Below are positions 5,564-6,007 of a stretch of 6,007 nt of DNA, piece by piece. Each line of letters begins with the position of its first letter. Positions within the stretch are counted from its first letter, which is position 1. This DNA comes from Lautropia sp. (lineage in GTDB: Bacteria > Pseudomonadota > Gammaproteobacteria > Burkholderiales > Burkholderiaceae_E), in contig JACCRJ010000388.1 of assembly GCA_013813615.1 (NCBI GenBank), positions 1-6,007 on the forward strand. Direction: 5' to 3'. The notes beneath the pieces are model-generated. The model did no database searches and had not been told where the DNA came from. It saw only the letters and a list, made by a program, of their open reading frames with translations. The translations under genes and the position numbers were made by a program.

Positions 5564-6007
5564 TCACTTGTAAAGCAGTTGCGGCAACCAGAGTCCGATC
5601 CCGGGGAACTGGTACAAGAGGATGATGGCCAGGACCTGGATGCCCATGAACGGGAGCATTCCCGCGAAGATCTGGTTCAGCGTGACGTGGGGCGGCGCCA
5701 CGCCCTTCAGGTAGAAAGCGGCCATCGCAACAGGCGGGCTGAGGAAGGCGGTCTGCAGGTTCAGCGCGACCAGCAGCCCGAAGAACAGCGGGTCGACGTC
5801 GAAGTGAGCGAGCAACGGCAGAAAGATCGGCATGAAGATCACGATGATCTCGGTCCACTCCAGCGGCCACCCGAGGATGAAGATCAGCACCTGCGACAGG
5901 ATCAGGAACTGGGTCTTGCTCAGGTCGAGCCCCAGCACCCACTGCTCGACCAGCGCCTGGCCGCCCAGCAGAGCGAAGGCAGCCGAGAAGATCGCCGAGC
6001 CCACGAA
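5564..6007 (-). CDS. dctM: TRAP transporter large permease (DctM family), C-terminal part
   Basis: The last 147 residues of an inner-membrane TRAP large permease subunit, the ion-coupled channel that takes substrate from the periplasmic receptor. The reading frame continues off the right edge; the codon at 6004-6002 is an internal Val (FVGSAIFSA) and not a start. Hydrophobic segments lie near visible residues 33-46, 52-66, 74-100 and 112-133, and ALNLQTAFLSPPVAMAAFYL (81-100) followed by KGVAP is the conserved C-terminal half-repeat motif. The FYLKGVAP string and the ending GLWLPQLL resemble the branch annotated as mannitol/chloroaromatic TRAP permeases more than the classical succinate DctM; this is from memory of the family. 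It is convergent with the molybdenum hydroxylase gene. Whether it works with the binding protein at 66-1079, about 4.5 kb away on the same strand, is uncertain. Confidence 0.9.
   Translation of the reverse strand, partial: FVGSAIFSAAFALLGGQALVEQWVLGLDLSKTQFLILSQVLIFILGWPLEWTEIIVIFMPIFLPLLAHFDVDPLFFGLLVALNLQTAFLSPPVAMAAFYLKGVAPPHVTLNQIFAGMLPFMGIQVLAIILLYQFPGIGLWLPQLLYK

Overview
The window reads as chromosomal DNA from a GC-rich, aerobic, metabolically versatile proteobacterium. The gene families (TRAP solute transport, an IclR regulator, a molybdenum hydroxylase, a PhyH dioxygenase) and the codon use fit Betaproteobacteria, possibly Burkholderiales. That placement is an inference from style; there is no rRNA or marker gene here to confirm it. 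I see no mobile element, CRISPR array, tRNA or rRNA.

Layout, left to right. (1) On the minus strand, a periplasmic TRAP substrate-binding protein (66-1079) with a signal peptide and a clear ribosome binding site; a possible next gene starts at 26 and leaves the window. (2) A 146-bp gap (1080-1225) holding a hairpin and three copies of an 18-bp tandem repeat. (3) On the minus strand, a PhyH-type Fe(II)/2-oxoglutarate dioxygenase (1226-2065) with its metal ligands intact. (4) A divergent regulatory gap (2066-2191) with a good sigma70-like promoter facing the dioxygenase and a palindrome inside that promoter's spacer. (5) On the plus strand, an IclR-family regulator (2192-3079), then after 94 bp the complete 775-residue molybdopterin-binding large subunit of a xanthine-dehydrogenase/CoxL-type hydroxylase (3174-5501). 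(6) A 62-bp convergent gap made almost entirely of two back-to-back hairpins. (7) On the minus strand, the C-terminal third of a TRAP large permease (5564-6007), cut by the window edge.

Together this looks like a catabolic locus: a TRAP system imports an organic acid, and a molybdenum hydroxylase and an Fe/2OG oxygenase oxidise it or a derivative, under control of the divergent IclR regulator. The substrate cannot be told from the sequence. The most notable points are the molybdenum hydroxylase large subunit with no FAD or [2Fe-2S] partner gene beside it, the palindrome placed inside the dioxygenase promoter, the tandem repeat array ahead of the binding-protein gene, and the TRAP components separated by the oxygenase/regulator block. 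The individual families are all known; nothing here proves a new kind of system.
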